Source: Reticulitermes speratus (taxonomy: Eukaryota > Arthropoda > Insecta > Blattodea > Rhinotermitidae). Taken from it: a DNA stretch of 64,000 nucleotides. The notes below the pieces were generated by a model that was not told the DNA's origin, did no database searches, and saw only the letters and a list, made by a program, of their open reading frames with translations. The stretch's first letter is position 1. The number at the start of each line of letters is the position of its first letter. The DNA is taken from NCBI GenBank assembly GCA_021186555.1, contig JAJKFL010000005.1:24554635-24618634 (forward strand), in the 5' to 3' direction. Made by a program: the position numbers and the translations under genes. Positions 45,351-56,225 of the stretch are shown one piece after another.

Positions 45351-46929
45351 CAACCTAACTAAATAAATACGGCAGTTTTTAAAGCACAGACAACGTATAA
45401 GCATATTAATGCCCCTTGAAGTTTCAACAGAATATTGTTATTATCAAACTTCGTCAAAAATACCTAACCTCAATGACTTCAGAAGGTCTGGTGAAGCAAC
45501 TATATTGGTTAGATTTGAAAGAATAACGACACGCACTAAGGGATTCTGAAATATAGAGGAAATGTGTTCGGCAAATTGAACACTATCCTGTCAACCAACC
45601 AATAATTCCATCTTCTGTTCCACCTAGTAGCTAACATCACAATAACAGAACAGTGGCATGAAAGCAAGCCTATGTTATAGAGGCCACACTATAAGCGATG
45701 TAGGTCTCTCAGAGGAGTACTATCTGTGTCCATTATACGGATATCTTTGTATATTGTGAAATAGACATTAGGCGCCTTAAATTTCTAAGTCCGAAAACGG
45801 AAGTGATGTAAGCGTACAGCTCACGCTATAATTCTAGTCCTTATGCGCTTTGCATTAATTGTAATTATTATGCCATAATTATATCTAATCAATTAAGCAA
45901 TGTTATTAATAAGTCGGCTTAATTTGAAGAAAAACACGGATTAATGTCAATGACTGTTCCGAGAGGTGTCACTAGATCCCATCGCAAAACAAACGTCAAG
46001 ACTGTACAAGTATACTGCACTTGGACATAGTAACAGCTAGTATTAGAGGGGTACGAGGAGACACCTTGCGCATGTTACGCTCACACCAATACTCATTTAA
46101 ACCGTGCTGTTGAAATTATTAAACTATGCCTTTCAAAATCTATTTGTACTTCATTGTCGAAGCTATATGTAGGACGAAAGCAGATATTTCTACTATTATT
46201 CAGTGATTTCTTGTTCACAGGCACTCTGAATCAAGAATTTTGTGTCTGCATGTGAGAAAAGTAATTCTACTTGTTACAGAACACATAATTCACAAGAGTT
46301 TTTTATTCCTTAAAGTATACAGCCTACTGACAAAATATATGAGTTACTGTGTTAGCCCCTGACAGGGCTGTTTGCAACAACTAACATCTTTAATGCGATG
46401 TACTTAATCCCAAAGCCTGCATTACGATCTCATTCATCTTAGCATGGACTCACTTTCGGGTTAGGTCAACGTTCAGCTCAAAGTCTTCGGGAAGTTACCA
46501 CCAATCCATGTGTTTCGTCAAATCAGGCAGCAGTACTAGTGTCTTTGTTTAATAAACATCTGACGTTAATAAATGAACTTAACGTACGGCAGAAAAAAAC
46601 CACATACGGACAAATACGACGGAATTATAAATGACTGGAATTATGAAGCCAGCTGTACGCTTATTTCGCTTCAGGTTACGGACTTGGAAAAATTTAAGCG
46701 CTTAGTTCTGTCTGTAGAGAGGGTACATTTTTTATCCAGACAGTAACAAGTGTCCAGAGGAATGGCTCCTAAAAAAGAAAACACATCACTCTCCGCAGTC
46801 AACAGAACCACAAACCACTGTGTACGATTTTAATTTAAAATATTCCTAACGCATACAATATTTTAGTCAGGAAACCTGAAGGGAATTTTGAAGACGTAGG
46901 TACTGATGTAAGGATAACAAGACACGAGT
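45351..46929. other. Non-coding stretch, nothing recognised
   Basis: AT-rich; no gene or repeat recognised. Confidence 0.45.
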
Positions 46930-47060
46930 CTTGAAGGAAGAGGGTATAAGAATGTGGCCTGGATTCATTGGGTTCAGAACAGCGTACAGCGAAGGAATAG
47001 GCCTACTTTGAACATGATAATAAAGCTGGGGTTACATTTAGGAAGAGCAGCTTTTATAAC
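46930..47060 (+). mobile_element. Possible LINE tail fragment
   Basis: VAWIHWVQNSVQRRNRP resembles the LINE tail DWIHLVQDRDRWRALVN. Weak. Confidence 0.35.
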
Positions 47061-47163
47061 GAGAGCACCAATCAGCTCAACGGAGAGTTTGTTGGACTTA
47101 GATGTTTCCAACAGCAAACTAACAAGCGATATTTGAGGTCTGCACAGCGGCGATGCTAAACAG

Positions 47164-47235
47164 CCAAGTCTTCTGGGATGTTACGCTGTATTGACTAGCA
47201 AACAGCGACGTTTCGAAGGAGAAGCCCAAGAAAAG
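47164..47235. mobile_element. MITE family E, left-end fragment
   Basis: TCTTCTGGGATGTTACGCTG followed by GCGACGTTTCGAAGGAGAAG. No right end seen. Confidence 0.5.
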
Positions 47236-47462
47236 CGTAAACAGCGAATCAATAATTACCATCGAATAACAGTAAGCACATTACTTTCACCACAATCTTT
47301 GTGTGTGAAACAAGAAGGAATTTTAAAGGAAGATATTGAAGAAAACTGTCAGAGGGACCGTAGGTAGTGATAAGCACGCCCAGTCTTACTTAGAAGTAAC
47401 TAATGCATCTCGAGTTACGGAGGGACGAGGACGGTAGTTAATAGAAGTTTCGTATCAGATTC

Positions 47463-47479
47463 CACCCCCCCCCCCCCCA
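47463..47479. repeat. Poly-C run
   Basis: Interrupted run of about seventeen cytosines; its length is likely unreliable in the assembly. Confidence 0.85.
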
Positions 47480-47788
47480 CCTTCTGGAGCATGAATAAAT
47501 ATAAAGTAACACTAAATAACAACGTCGGAAATTCGATATCTAGATCAGTTTTCATGTCATTTGTATTCCTGACACTCCATGAGTCTATACTCATAGAAGA
47601 AGGGTATTATAATTAATACATTATTATGTCACGCTCATTTATCATTCAGCAAATTCATCGCTCATATTTCAACTAAGTCTTTTGCAGTCACGCACGGAGA
47701 GGAAGGGAGGTATAATAAGATAATTAAAATTTTACTATACACCCCATTCTACAGCATCTTATAATATAAAACTGAAAATTGAGGTTGT
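47480..47788. other. Non-coding stretch, nothing recognised
   Basis: No repeat or gene recognised. Confidence 0.45.
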
Positions 47789-47801
47789 ACACAGACTCCA
47801 C

Positions 47802-48085
47802 GTGGGGCGGGATAGCGTAGTCGGTATAGCGACTCGCTACGAGTTGGACGGTCGGGGGCGGTGGAGGCGAGATATTCAGCACCCGTTCAGACCGGCCCTG
47901 GGGCCTACCCAGCCTCCTGTACAATGGGTACCAGATCATTCCCGGGGGTAAAGCGGCCGAGGCTTGGCGTTGACCACCCACCCCCATCTAGCGCCAAGGT
48001 TAAAGAAAGAGCAGAGCTATACCTCTACTCCCCCTCTGGGCCTTCATGACCTGTTCTACCATAGGGTGAACTTTACCTTTACCTC
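47802..48085 (+). mobile_element. tRNA-derived SINE, family D, with 13-bp target duplication
   Basis: Head GGGATAGCGTAGTCGG, body CAATGGGTACCAGATCATTC and GGCCGAGGCTTGGCGTTGAC, and a (TTTACC)n tail. Flanks ACACAGACTCCAC (47789-47801) and ACACAGGCTCCAC (48086-48098) differ at one base. Confidence 0.9.
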
Positions 48086-48098
48086 ACACAGGCTCCAC

Positions 48099-48829
48099 AC
48101 TTTAATTTTATACTGTGTCTGGCTGTAGTGGCCAGCTGTCCTGGTTCATATTCATAACGTCTCCGTTTCGAAATTCTACCCGACCAGACTACCCGGATTG
48201 AGAATTTTCATGGTCTTCCTCAATTTTCTTAAGAAACTGCTGAAATAAAGATTTAAAGGAGACCACAATCGATTCTTTCTACAGCGTTTCCAATGCATCC
48301 TTCACATGACCTCAAATTCTATACCGTACAATCTACAAACTCATACATACCATTCATCTCCTTCCCAATTCACCCTTCACATACCATCTTGTGTAGTTTT
48401 TGTTGTTTATTTAATGATGATTTACATATCTCAGATTATATAGCGTCGAATAATAATAGGATTACAAACTGTTGAATTATAAACAGGCCTAAAGTGGAAG
48501 GAATTCGTTGCCTAATTTGAAGTACTATCTAGGCATATGCGTGGAGGAACTTAATTAAAACCAGGAAAATCTAAGTCAGTATCGCTGGTCTACAGACCAA
48601 AATTCGAACCCGGTGTCTCTCCAATAATGAGTGTGCTAATTAGAATGTTAAGTTCAGTCATATCAGATGACGTGGATGCAGTGTCCTTATATAGGCCAAG
48701 CGGTAATGTGAGTTGTACACATGTGACACAGAAACGTGTGAAGTGTAATTAGAATCCTGAAATTAGCGAACTAGCCGAGTTTGGTCGTTCACACTTAGCA
48801 TGGTTTCGAATCGGTAAGTCTGTAAACAG
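48099..48829. other. Non-coding stretch, nothing recognised
   Basis: No repeat or gene recognised; AT-rich. Confidence 0.45.
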
Positions 48830-49510
48830 AGTAATACCGGGTGTCTTGCATGATTGGTATCCAAAAAGAAAAATTTGTATATCGAAATCTGCTCTTTACG
48901 CGGACGTCCGGTTTCCACCATTACAAAGGAAAAATTGCAAAGTTTGGTTTTATAACTATCTTGGTTCAACATGGGCACTCCTGGTGGCACGACAAATATC
49001 CACACGATATTCGATCTCTGTCCACGTGTTTTGAAGCATGTTGTGGTTCCAGCGTCTCTTACGGGGCCTTTCAAATGCTGAATATCGTTGTTTTTGACCT
49101 GGCAGACGAGGTGAGGAATCACGTTAATCACACGATACCGTGCGGATGGATCGGGAGAGGAGCGTCATTGCCTGGCCTGCTAGATCACCAGACTTAACCC
49201 CACTGGACTTTTTTTTTCTAAGGGATATGTAAAGAACCTCGTCTACTAAGTCAAAAACAACGATCTTGAGCTGCTGAAAGCCCGCATAAGGGACTCCGTG
49301 GTTACGGTAACCCACAACCAGCTTCAAAGCATGTGTACAGAGGTCAAATGTCGTCTGAATATTTGTCGTTCCACGAGGGGTAGTCACACTGAAATTTATT
49401 AAGGTAGGTAGTAATCAGAAAAAAACTCTGAGAGTTTTCTATTGAAATGGTGCAAACCGGACGTCTATATAATGAAGAGGTTTCGATACATAAATTTTTC
49501 TTTTCGGATA
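48830..49510. mobile_element. Fold-back pair of mariner-like element ends
   Basis: The right half (plus) encodes a broken transposase C-terminus: WPARSPDLTPLDFFF, then after a T9 run NLVY, NDLELLKARIRDSVVTVTHN, QLQSMCTEVKCRLNICRSTR. This is the DDE/D C-terminal region of IS630/mariner-like transposases. The left half (48840-49110) is the same end in reverse complement: CACGACAAATATCCACACGA, TTTTGAAGCATGTTGTGG and ATCGTTGTTTTTGACCTGGC match the reverse complement of 49230-49385. The outer ends TCCAAAAAGAAAAATTTGTA and its partner near 49495 extend the inverted repeat. Two diverged copies head-to-head; no intact gene. Confidence 0.75.
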
Positions 49511-49604
49511 CTTATCATTCGCACACTCTGTACCCACAGATCAGGGCAACTTCTTGAGTAACAAATATCATAATACATCCACCTGCCATAATTTCAACTA
49601 TTCT

Positions 49605-49720
49605 TCTATACAATGGGTACCGGGGTCTCTTTCCGTGGCGGTAAAGAGGCCGTGGCGTGACGCTAACCACTCACCTCCCTCTACTGCCGAAGGTTAACAA
49701 AACCTGCAGCCATATCTCCA
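49605..49720 (+). mobile_element. SINE family D, 3' fragment
   Basis: CAATGGGTACCGGGGTCTC then GGCCGTGGCGTGACGCTAAC and CACTCACCTCCCTCTACTGC match the body of the family; head missing. Confidence 0.75.
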
Positions 49721-49839
49721 CAGAAGGTCAAGGCTCATACTTGGTCCTACTTCCAACAGTTTACCTCTATATTACAACAGGAGTGCAAACCTTCTTTTGC
49801 CGTGAAAGATAACATAACGCGAAAGTTTACACATGACTT

Positions 49840-50177
49840 CAACTTGAATGTCTTAAACGACAGAGTTTAACCGTCATTTGTAAGAACATATCAACATTTC
49901 GGGTGCGTATTAAAGCGAGGTTTACGGATCCAGACAACGCGGTTTGATGGCGAGTGAGCTTGTCGAAACACAGATCATTCGATTTGAGCAACAGTACAGG
50001 ACAGGCGGGACTCATGAATATGGAGCAGGCACTGCGACGCAAAACCGCGAGTGCCTTTGGCCTCCTTCTCTTCACAAAGAGAAAACAAGACAACAGCCAA
50101 TGTACGTACAAGGTAACATTGAGGGGCGTTCGTGTAATCATTGTTGCCATAAAAAAGCAAACAATAAATATTACATA
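49840..50177 (-). repeat. Dispersed repeat H, copy interrupted by the LTR element
   Basis: Reverse-complement relative of 45100-45350. Homology runs to ATTACATA at 50170-50177 and resumes after the LTR element at 52964 (CATATTATAAGTGTATG against CATATTTTGAGTGTGTC on the complement of the other copy). Confidence 0.65.
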
Positions 50178-50728
50178 TGTGCCGTGATATAGTCTCTACA
50201 TTCCAAGCAGATCCACCGGACGATACCCTACACCCTTGATCTACCTCTTGTTGGACTGTTCCTTCCTTTCATTTCCTCCCCTACCCTTACTTTTTGGTAT
50301 GCAACCAGAGTTTACCTGGATAGCTGTGTATACCTTCTTGACCACTCAACAACCTGGCTTCGAAGGATGAGCATCTGAATTCTGTTTCGGCTCGTACATC
50401 CAAATTTCGTTTCGGCAAGTTATATATGGAGTTGTTGCAGTCCTTGGTAGTGCTACGGTCTGGGTGTGTTGTTTTGTATCGACACAGCACTACCAAGTGT
50501 TCGTTGAGCTGGCTAGAGCTCCTCTTTAATTTGTCATTGAGATGGTTTGATTTACTGTGATTGTATGTTTCTACTCCGCTATCTGTAAGTACTGTTTTCT
50601 GTTTCATCTTGTTTGTTATAAATAAATAGGTGAATTTTGATTTGATGTATTTACATTGGGCACCTTTGAGTGAAGGCTGGCTGCTCCGCCAGAGATATAA
50701 ACGATCCACAGTAGCAATGCACGTTTCA
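50178..50728 (+). repeat. 5' LTR of the gypsy-type element
   Basis: About 551 bp, starting TG and ending CA. It contains TTATAAATAAATAGG at 50616-50630, a possible polyadenylation or TATA region. Its last 95 bp (50634-50728) match 52869-52963 with two mismatches. Confidence 0.75.
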
Positions 50729-50731
50729 CAA

Positions 50732-50750
50732 CTGGTAGCAGTTTAGCGTG
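50732..50750 (+). promoter_or_regulatory. Probable tRNA primer-binding site
   Basis: CTGGTAGCAGTTTAGCGTGG lies just downstream of the LTR. A TGG start is standard for sites complementary to the tRNA CCA end; I cannot name the tRNA. Confidence 0.55.
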
Positions 50751-51037
50751 GTTCTTTTGACCGTTGTCTTACTAGGTAACGGGTGTGACTGGCTTAAGGA
50801 ATTATAACATTCTTGGATATTGTTGAATGGAGTAATAAGTTTAGTTTCGCTGTTTGTGGCTGATTGGATGCTGAGGTTTATCTCGTTTAGAATATTTAAT
50901 GAAATTATAGTGGGGTTATTTTATGGTTGATGATGCATAGTGAATGGGACAGGGTGTGATTGTTTGGTAGTAGGAATGAAAATTGGTCAGGGCTTTAGAG
51001 GAGTGACATAAAGGTAGAGTAGTCAAACAGAGTTGCT

Positions 51038-51928
51038 ATGTCCGAAGATAATGTACAAGGAAAGGTGGTTTCACCACCAGATGAATCAAGTGGGGCAACC
51101 GGAGGATACAATAGGGCATCGCCTGACACAAATAGGGGATTGGCGGAACACGGGGTTTTCTCACAGTGCAGGTTTAATAAAATACCGCATCCAGTGGAGC
51201 GGTTATTGCGAGAATTAATTTCCGTAGATGGACTGGAGGTGAGGCAATTACTAAAATTTCTGGCACAGGTGCTCAAGATACGAACTATCTTCTCTCTACC
51301 GGATGCACAACTATTAGAAATGATTTACCCCTACTGCAAAGGGCCCTTAGGTACTCGTGTTAGAGACGCGTTACTGGCAGGTCACAATTTTGATAATTTC
51401 CATAGTGATCTCATACTATTTTTTATACCCCGAAGAATGTTTGATAGTTTGAGACAGGAACTTTTCGGCAGGTTACAAAGGGAAGATGAAATACTAGCTG
51501 AATATGTGGAATCAATAAAAGAAGCGGCTGCCGTCTTGAAATTGTCATTATCAGAAGTCGAGGTAGTGGCAAATATTACCGATGGCCTGAGTAGTAGTCA
51601 ACGATGTCAACTGGTATTCGAGAAAGCGCCTCGTACGTACGGTGATTTAGATCAATTATGTGTACATGATAACAACATCAGGTTCAGTGACAATGTGAGG
51701 ATGCAGGAAGTTCGCCGAAATCAAATGCTGACTGCTGAAACAAACTATGCAAGTCTAAAAGTAAATATGGTAGGGCCCAATGTTACTGCGGGTAACCACA
51801 GAAGGCAGGATAAGAGGTGTTTCTATTGCAATAAGGTAGGGCACGTAAGCCGAGATTGCAGACAGAGGTTGAGGGAGGTAAGCAGTACCGAGTCAAGGGG
51901 TCGTAATAATAATAGGCAGGCTAAATGA
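51038..51928 (+). CDS. gag: gag polyprotein of gypsy-type element
   Basis: 296-residue structural protein that would form the particle around element RNA. The ATG at 51038 is the first in the open frame after the leader. Residues about 130-210 (FFIPRRMFDSLRQELFGRL, then LAEYVESIKEAAAVL) look like the retrotransposon gag domain. A CCHC zinc knuckle CFYCNKVGHVSRDC sits at about 261-274, followed by a basic Arg/Asn tail. The frame is intact. It ends AAA TGA CTA GGA, and the same frame stays open into the protease, so UGA-CUA-G may be a readthrough signal rather than a plain stop. Confidence 0.9.
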   Translation: MSEDNVQGKVVSPPDESSGATGGYNRASPDTNRGLAEHGVFSQCRFNKIPHPVERLLRELISVDGLEVRQLLKFLAQVLKIRTIFSLPDAQLLEMIYPYCKGPLGTRVRDALLAGHNFDNFHSDLILFFIPRRMFDSLRQELFGRLQREDEILAEYVESIKEAAAVLKLSLSEVEVVANITDGLSSSQRCQLVFEKAPRTYGDLDQLCVHDNNIRFSDNVRMQEVRRNQMLTAETNYASLKVNMVGPNVTAGNHRRQDKRCFYCNKVGHVSRDCRQRLREVSSTESRGRNNNRQAK

Positions 51929-52875
51929 CTAGGAAAACCCGGACGTGGAATCAAGGGAGTTCGGGAATTCGGACTACCCAATTTTCCTAATCACATCGGA
52001 TGTCTTGAGGTCAATGCTCAATTCGACAGCGGTTCAGCAAGTTCATTCATCCTATATGACCGTTTCAAGGAAATATTGCAAAGAGACCCAGACCCACTAT
52101 GTCTACGGAAGAACAATGTATATCTGCATCCAGGCATCCGTTGAAAATTGTTGGGCGAACTAAGCTTCACGTTAAAATCCAAGGTTTCTCATGGGATTTT
52201 GTGTTTTTAATAGTCAGGAATTTAGCGTGCGACCTCATTTTGGGATCTGATTTTATGACAAGAACTGGTCTTGTGTTGAATCTGCAGAAAGGCGAATTCC
52301 ATTTCCAATTTGCGCCTAAGGCAGTTTTTCAAATGCCCAAGCCTCAGAGGACAAATTTCAGTCTGCAAGTCATGACCCAGGAATCAGAGACGAATCCGAA
52401 AGGTGTAGTTCTAGATCATTTGACGCATAGGCAACGTAATTGTTTGAAGGATGTGGTTAACAGGTATCCAAGGGTGCTAACACCTAAGTTAGGACTCACC
52501 CATCTGATCCAATATGATATTCAATTAAAAGATAACACGCCAGTCAGATCTTCACCATCTAGGTTGGCTCCACCCAAAATGGATATTTTGAGACAGCAAA
52601 TAGAACAGTTGTTGGATGCAGGAGTAATCGAGCCTTCGTCATCGTCATACTCTAGTCCTATGTTTCTTGTGCCTAAACCAAACAATTCCTATAGAGCTGT
52701 AGTAGATTTTAGGGCTTTGAATAAGAAAATAGAAATTGAGTCTGTACCTTTACCAGATATACACTCCAGTTTTCATTGGTTTACTAAGGCCAAATATTTT
52801 ACTACTTTAGATTTAAATGAGGCATATCACCAGATTCCCTTATCCGCTGCATCCAAACCTTTGACAGCATTTTGA
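51929..52875 (+). pseudogene. pol: pol remnant: protease and N-terminal reverse transcriptase
   Basis: Begins in the gag frame, with the aspartic protease active site FDSGSASSF at about 52022-52048. That frame ends at a TGA at 52142. A second frame, open to 52875, carries the rest of the protease (DLILGSDFM) and RT motifs LLDAGVIEPSSSSYSSPMFL, YRAVVDFRALN and FTTLDLNEAYHQIPLS with the first catalytic Asp. A frameshift between about 52050 and 52140 explains the change. The frame stops where pol is fused to the 3' LTR; the second RT motif, RNase H and integrase are missing. Confidence 0.85.
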
Positions 52876-52963
52876 TTTGATGTATTTACATTGGGCACCT
52901 TTGAGTGAAGGCTGGCTGCTCCGCCAGAGATATAAACGATCCACGATAGCAATGCACGTTTCA
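52869..52963 (+). repeat. 3' LTR remnant (95 bp)
   Basis: Matches 50634-50728 with two adjacent substitutions (CCACAG versus CCACGA). Its left edge coincides with the ATTTTGATTTGATG word present in the LTR, suggesting a microhomology-mediated deletion. Confidence 0.88.
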
Positions 52964-53124
52964 CATATTATAAGTGTATGTATGTATTCTTGCACATTTT
53001 CTATGCCGTTTTGTTATCTGTGGCCAGCCTGGCTCTAACATATTTTTCCACATCATCTCATAACTGGCACGATTTTCGGGAAAAAATATATTGAAAATAA
53101 AATGTGTGGTTTGATTTTATCTAC

Positions 53125-53365
53125 AAATTTCGCCTGAGACATTTCTCGTTCTAAGAAGAATTCAGCGAGATGTTTACGTCTTCACGTAAAGTTCCCGTTA
53201 TTTATGTCAGATTTTAATGAAACTTCAATAGTCTCAACAAATTTTCGAAAAATCCTAAAATATAAAATTTCATAAAAACCCTTCCAGTGAGAGCCGAGTT
53301 ATTCCACGCGGAAGGATGGACAGACATGACATATACAATGGTCGTTTTTCGAAATTTTGCGAATG
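53125..53365 (-). repeat. Dispersed repeat family F
   Basis: TCTTCACGTAAAGTTCCCGT, TTTCATAAAAACCCTTCCAG and a GGATGGACAGACATGAC end; the reverse complement of 44690-45030. Confidence 0.55.
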
Positions 53366-54194
53366 CACCTAAAAGGAGGCTTGTGAGATCACGTTGGTGG
53401 GTGTGACCAGTTCCATCTTCTGAATCCGTCGAACAGTTTTCACGGATGTTGGCTGATATGAACTGGAGGCCACTAAAACGACTTTTGTTTTTAGTTTCCT
53501 GCAATCAATAGCTAATACCAAAGCGGACGCACAAACTCGAGGCAGAAGCAACATTAAGGCGATTTAATTTAGGGGCCTTGAAATATGTAGAATGGTAACA
53601 GATCTTCGAGAAGTATGCAATTTGTTACGGTATTTTTTGAAGGATGTAAAACAAAAATGGCGGCTGCATTGAATTTAACTTTCTGTCTTATGGCGACAAC
53701 TAATGAACCTATGACGTCAGTCTTGTAAACTTATCGATACGCAGATACATTACAAAGATACGTACACATCGTGTGTGAAATAGTTTGTAAGCCAATAATT
53801 ACAACATTGCGTCTATGCAAAAACACCGAGGTTATATCCGAGAAATTCAACGTAGAAAGAATGTGTCAGTAACCAAGAATAGTAAATAGAAATAGTAAAA
53901 CAATACTAGCCAAATACTAACACATTTACAGGGCTAGAAATCTACGAGGTATCGGATAAATCTGTATCCAATTGGGTATTAACACATTCTTAACCAACTG
54001 GCAAAATCAGACGACTTCGGGACGTCCGTGTTCTTGTGTGCGGAAAGTCGCCGAATGGGAATCGAAGTAATTTATTCACTAAACTAGACGTAATACTGAA
54101 TGTCTACAAACATGTGACGACAGGCTGGATGTGACTTATTTCAAAATCTCCTACTTAATTTAAAATATGTAGATAATTTGGGTAGTGCCAATGA
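53366..54194. other. Non-coding stretch, nothing recognised
   Basis: No repeat or gene recognised. Confidence 0.45.
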
Positions 54195-54440
54195 CAGTCG
54201 CCGGGGCCGCGCGGTCTAAGGCGTGAGTCTGCGGCCGCTCGCTTACTGGGATTGTCGTTTCGAATCCCGCCGGGGGCATGGATGTCTGTCTCTTGTGACT
54301 GTTGTGTGCTGTTACGTAGAGATCTCTGCGTCGGGCTGATCACTCGTCCAAAGGAGTCCTACCGAATGTGGTGTGTCTGAGTGTGATCGTGAACCCTCGA
54401 TAATGAGGAGGCACACTAGGGGCTGTCGAGCCAGAAAAAA
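54195..54440 (+). mobile_element. tRNA-Leu-like SINE, family A
   Basis: Box A GGCCGCGCGGTCTAAGGCG is perfect; box B has a change (GTTTCGAATCCC). The body ends in an A8 tail. TAGATAA occurs on both sides but too far on the left to be certain of a target duplication. Confidence 0.85.
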
Positions 54441-54782
54441 AATAGATAAAATCAATTTGCATGTCAAGGGATTAATGTTGTTTATCATTGCATGTTAGAA
54501 ATGCAGAAGTGTTTACATTTATTTGTTTTGCTCTGTCATATGTTTCAGTCCTTGAACGTATTCCATCTGGTTTACGCCCCGCAGTACAGCTCGTACAACA
54601 CAACACATCACTGAATCAAATAACCTTCCCCATCTTACGAGCATAAACACAGTTTTTTAATTCCTTATTACCGTCCTAATCGCTCATACATTGACAAGAC
54701 TACTCCCAAGCACACAGCAGTGGCATCATGCCGTTTAGCACCATACAACAACAACAACCCGCGCCACAACTACAATAGAGAA
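54441..54782. other. Non-coding stretch, nothing recognised
   Basis: Leads into a hammerhead unit; part may belong to that element. Confidence 0.4.
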
Positions 54783-54823
54783 CACCCTGACGATGATCCG
54801 AGGATCGAAACACGTGTAGGGGT
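54783..54823 (+). ncRNA. Hammerhead ribozyme motif, single copy
   Basis: Core CUGACGA (54787-54793) fits CUGANGA. Stem II GAUCC/GGAUC is perfect with a 2-nt loop, followed by GAAA and ACACGUGU stem III, then a GUA cleavage triplet. Stem I ACACC/GGGGU pairs with one A-G mismatch. About 45 bp downstream is GTGTGCATTAGTTGGTG, the same terminal box as in the fold-backs. Confidence 0.65.
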
Positions 54824-54894
54824 ACATTTTACAATAAAAACTACAAAAAAGTGGTTTTACGTGTGCATTAGTTGGTGTAAAATAAATTGAATAC

Positions 54895-55254
54895 AATAAA
54901 GAGGATAACGTGCGTAAGTTTATTCTTAACTGTTTACTGCGTGGCCGGTATTTGCTTCCGTTGTGTTACTACCAGACTGTGTATCACGTCTGTCATAAAC
55001 GGGCGATTCCCTTATGGAACCGACACGGTCGTGGGGGGGAGGGGGGGCGGAAAGAATAATTTTACTATAATACGTGTAGTTATTGAGCGTCTTCACTTGA
55101 TCTGATCGCTTTAGTTTTAACTTGCTTCGCAGTGCAACATACAGACATGACCTGAAGCAACGCTGAAACCGGCATCTATTGCTACGTGCAGTCCTACAGC
55201 ATCCAGCTTCTCTATTGTAATTTTAAACATACACTGCATACGTGAAACACATGA
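54895..55254. other. Non-coding stretch, nothing recognised
   Basis: Contains a G-rich run near 55033; a 72-codon frame over it is not convincing. Confidence 0.4.
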
Positions 55255-55255
55255 A

Positions 55256-55303
55256 CGAACGAATGGAATGAATGAATGAATGAATGAATAAATAAATAAA
55301 TAG
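55256..55303 (+). repeat. (AATG)n/(AATA)n microsatellite
   Basis: ACGAACGAATGGAATGAATG then AATGAATAAATAAATAAATA. Confidence 0.85.
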
Positions 55304-55964
55304 TGTTCTATACACGGTATATGTAATTTACAATAAATTTGAAAACAGCAACCAACAGACTATCCGCAGAACAACGGTACACTACCGCAAACAACACCCC
55401 ACCTCCAAATGGACATAGAAATGTTCAGTGAAAACGAGTTGGACATTAATGTCACTGCTGCAATTTCTTATAGACACATTTACAACATATATATAAATAA
55501 AACAAATGTGTACAAAGACCTATAAACGGCACCAATACCGTGTAACAATGTGTCAACAATAAGTGTTAACAATAATTTTAACTATACAATATGTTACGTA
55601 AACAAACGTATTGGCCTAAAAGAAACAATACGATACAATTTGGAGACATATATGAAATATGCCTGTACTGTCAATTTAAAACCAGCAGCAATATCTGTAC
55701 TAGTACACGAGTGCAGAAATTTAAGTGGTTACGAAGACAAATCAGTGAGTCGAAAAATTCACCAGTATATGTGCGTACAGTGGGTTGACATTAGGGGCCA
55801 ATAAAGCTTGTGCCTGTGTGCACGTTCGTTATAATACTATAAGGATAAATAATTTGAAACATTCGGTAAAGCAGCCCTAGATTATGAAGTGTCTACTTCC
55901 GTAAATTCTTCCAGCCCCTGACAGTCTCCTTCTACTGTTTCCTCTACACAGTAGCTAGGTAAAG
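55304..55964. other. Non-coding stretch, nothing recognised
   Basis: Two overlapping short plus frames (55550-55804) resemble no family. Confidence 0.4.
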
Positions 55965-56225
55965 CTTTCCCATTACATGGCCTTAGGGCTCCAGGAGGTT
56001 GAGGCTCTCAGAATTTCTAGACAATCGGCACATGAAGGTGGTAAGACTGTCAGCCCCACGCACCGGCATTCTTAACCCCCAGGAGATACCCCTGGTACTC
56101 ATTTCTGTTGGAGGCTGAGTCGACCCCAGGGCCACAGTGCGGCCAGAACGATTGACCCCATCGGGAATCGAACCCACGACCTTCCGGCCTGTGCTTCAAC
56201 CAACTGCGCCACCGCGTACCCCATG
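55965..56225 (-). mobile_element. tRNA-derived SINE, family C
   Basis: Minus strand: GGGGTACGCGGTGGCGCAGT box A, GGGTTCGATTCCCG box B, body ending in GGTAAAGCTTTACC-like sequence. Matches the copies at 3950 and 60185. Confidence 0.88.

Larger units (their letters stand above)
50178..52963 (+). mobile_element. Ty3/gypsy-type LTR retrotransposon, internally deleted
   Basis: Bounded by TGTGCC at 50178 and TTTCA at 52963, with 4-bp target duplication CATA at 50174-50177 and 52964-52967. Order: 5' LTR, probable primer-binding site, leader, gag, UGA stop, protease, start of reverse transcriptase, then a direct jump into the last 95 bp of the 3' LTR. Everything from mid-RT through RNase H and integrase is gone. 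Repeat H at 45100-45350 supplies the empty-site comparison. Confidence 0.88.

Noticed and set aside
48763..49131. 122-codon minus-strand gene
   Set aside because: It lies in the inverted mariner-like pair. The open frame covers the left transposon arm and is not in the transposase reading frame throughout.
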